Part shown: positions 62,057 to 64,000 of the stretch, in pieces | Layout: the number at the start of each line of letters is the position of its first letter | How positions within the stretch are numbered: the first letter of the stretch is position 1 | Source: Henckelia pumila | Taxonomy: Eukaryota; Streptophyta; Magnoliopsida; Lamiales; Gesneriaceae | DNA: 64,000 nucleotides | Reading direction: 5' to 3' | Assembly: GCF_033568475.1 (NCBI RefSeq) | Contig: NC_133120.1 | Location: forward strand, 94,134,151 to 94,198,150 | The notes under the pieces: model-generated | Told to the model about the DNA's origin: nothing | Databases searched by the model: none | What the model saw: only the letters and a program-made list of their open reading frames with translations | Translations under genes and position numbers: made by a program

Positions 62057-64000
62057 ATGGATGCTACCAATAAGAATTTCTCTGATCTGATAGGGTTATT
62101 AAAGTCCTGGATCCCTTGGCGGTCCGAGCCAGCTCATGTGTCAAGGGATTTTTGGATGCCCGATCAGAGTTGCAGGGTATGCTACGAATGTGATACCCAG
62201 TTCACCTTATTCAACCGTAGGCACCATTGTCGTCTCTGCGGCCGAATTTTTTGCGGAAAGTGTACTTCAAATTGGATTCCTACGCCACCCCGTGAACCTG
62301 AGATTCCACGGGAAGAGGGGGATATTAGGGTCTGTAATTACTGCTTCATGCAATGGCAGCAAGGCTTGTCGGCACCCGTTGATGATGGAATCCAGGTCTC
62401 CAAAGTGGACCTCATCAGCACCTCACCATCTGCCACCAGTTTTATCAGCACCAAATCCTGTGGAACCTGTGACAGTAGTAGCGTTACCTTTGTTTCATTA
62501 CCTCAGTCTTGTGCAATTAGCCCACCTCAATCAGAAACAATGGAGACTACAATAGAAAGGCAAAGTGTTAAAGCAACAACAAGCAATGATTATGCCGTGG
62601 AAATAGTAGAACAAGGCATAACTCAGAACCAATTTGGATTATGCTCCAACAGGTTCTTCTTTCTGCATTTCCTTTTTTACTGCTTGAACTAATCAGTTAG
62701 TTCTTATTCTATCAGAAAGCCTTGGTTTCTTAGATAGTTAACAGTATTCTACTTATTCAGTGAGCGGCTTTGGGGTTCTTCCGAAGTGTGCATGATATTA
62801 GATTCAGTATGGACGGAGGCATTGCACTTCAAGTTTTATTCCAATCGGTGGTGTTTTGTTTGTTTCATGGATATTTCCGCATGTGATTGCTAAATTTTGC
62901 TAAAGAACCTGATATTGATGAAACTACTTCTGGACTATGATATTGCTTTTCAGTTTCCTCAGTGTGAGTTTCGTGTCCTATCAGTTCTTAATTCGTAATC
63001 CACGTACCAATGAGTGTAAAATCTGATACTTAGTCATCACATGATAGCCAATTCAAGCATACCCCAGGATGTAACTCTGTTCATTCTTGTAGAATAGATT
63101 ATTTTATATGGATTTGTGCTGTGAATGTGAATATAATCTTGGTGAAATGACCGAGTAAGTTCTTATAGTTTTTCTACGTATAATGTAGTAAGGTGTTAAG
63201 TTTGTTTTTGTCATTGTATATCAAGCGTTCAAATAGATCTTAAAAGTATCCACGTGTCAATCATTTTGAAAGAGCTCTCTATTATTGCATATCATAATAA
63301 TGCAATCAGTGTCTTTTACCAACTAGAACACAGGTGCAATCAGCATCATGGTAGCTTTTACTCTGAGAAGTTATAATTTATCTGCTGTCGCCTCTGTTGG
63401 TGCGATTACTAATTGTTCCCTGCGAATTCTCTTTACAGGAGTGATGATGATGATGATGATGAATATGGAGTATATCACTTGGGTTCAAGGACTAGTTCAT
63501 ATTCTCAGATTAATGGCTATTATGGTCATGTTCCGTTTGAAGATATGGACAATAGCTACGAATCCCATAAAGTTCATCCTGAAAGCATTGCTCTCGATTC
63601 AGAAAGTCGGAGCAGTTCTCCATTTCATGATATTTTTGATTCTCAGGCTTCTGATGATGTCCACCAGATCGTGAAAAAAATTGTTGAGGATGACATCGGT
63701 GACGATGATGAGGCACCTTCTTTGTATGCTGCTGAAGATGTTGACACTGAACCTGTTGATTTTGAAAATAATGGAGTCCTGTGGCTCCCTCCTGAACCAG
63801 AAGACGAAGAAGATGAAAGGGAGGCAGTTTTGTTTGAGGATGATGATCATGGGGATGCCACCGGAGAATGGGGGTACTTGCGCAGTTCAAGCAGCTTTGG
63901 GAGTGGCGAATGTCGGAGCAGGGACAAATCAAATGAGGAGCATAAGAAAGTCATTAAGAACGTGGTTGATGGCCATTTCCGAGCTTTAATAGCGCAACTC
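62057..64000 (+). CDS. FAB1: FAB1 (PIKfyve-like) PI3P 5-kinase, 5' part
   Basis: Endosomal/vacuolar lipid kinase that makes PI(3,5)P2 from PI3P. Exon 1 is 62057-62652 and exon 2 is 63439 to the window edge (AG/G join in frame). The N-terminal FYVE finger is at about residues 33-103: WMPDQSCRVCYECD, the PI3P-binding RRHHCRLCG at 54-62, FCGKC, and a closing CNYC. It is followed by a Ser/Thr-rich linker and then, in exon 2, RSDDDDDDEYGVYHLG, PFHDIFDSQASDDV, an acidic stretch and ENNGVLWLPPEPEDEEDERE, a block I recall from plant FAB1A/B. The chaperonin-like and kinase domains must lie beyond 64000. ATG 62057 agrees with FAB1 starts of the form MxxxxxxFSDLIG. Confidence 0.93.

Noticed and set aside
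63348-63989. Plus-strand open frames of 102-108 codons over FAB1 exon 2
   Set aside because: Wrong frame; the frame joined to exon 1 through the 63438/63439 acceptor gives the FAB1-like acidic sequence.
1-64000. CRISPR array, tRNA genes, bacterial operons
   Set aside because: None seen; this is plant nuclear DNA, and repeats found are transposon ends, LTRs or microsatellites. tRNA genes were looked for only by eye.

Overview
This window is nuclear DNA from a flowering plant, almost certainly a eudicot. The evidence is a set of spliced genes with GT-AG introns that encode plant-specific families (a TIFY/JAZ repressor, a group VII ERF, a LURP-one-related protein, a UBP1 RNA-binding protein, a FAB1 lipid kinase), very AT-rich intergenic DNA, and plant LTR elements (Tekay-type chromovirus, Tat-type Gypsy, Copia, a Cassandra-type TRIM). 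The species cannot be read from the sequence.

Layout. 1-14.0 kb is a nested pile of LTR elements, all in minus orientation: a young Tekay chromovirus (1-9633, off the left edge), a Cassandra-like TRIM whose LTRs carry a 5S rRNA-derived segment (9637-10466), and a partial Tat-lineage Gypsy element (10467 to about 14030). A MITE follows (14726-15110). 15.9-17.7 kb is a five-exon JAZ gene on the plus strand, and 17.7-20.3 kb is intergenic DNA with two fold-back elements. 20.3-24.3 kb is a 12-exon UBP1 gene (plus). 24.87-26.92 kb is a 5'-truncated L1-type LINE that contains a 555-bp DNA transposon. 27.4-32.8 kb is a nine-exon full-size ABCB transporter (minus) with a long, unusual N-terminal extension. 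33.8-36.2 kb is a six-exon small J-domain protein (minus). 38.56-45.02 kb is a nearly whole Copia element inserted in a TA microsatellite. 46.6-48.7 kb is a group VII ERF with the MCGGAI N-degron (minus). 49.7-52.2 kb is eIF2B alpha (minus). 53.2-54.2 kb is a LURP-one-related protein (minus). 54.2-62 kb is gene-poor AT-rich DNA with a hairpin MITE and microsatellites. From 62.06 kb the 5' part of a FAB1 PI3P 5-kinase runs off the right edge (plus).

The host genes do not form a pathway. They are ordinary single-copy-type neighbours, several of them stress or hormone linked (JAZ, ERF-VII, UBP1, J protein, LOR). Exon joins were worked out by hand from reading frame, GT/AG sites and family similarity recalled from knowledge; no search was run. 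I found no convincing new biological system. The points most worth a second look are the Cassandra element with its 5S-like promoter and the evidence for a three-layer nest, the roughly 288-residue N-terminal extension with a His/Asp/Glu-rich stretch on the ABCB transporter, the Jas intron of the JAZ gene, and several long-hairpin elements.
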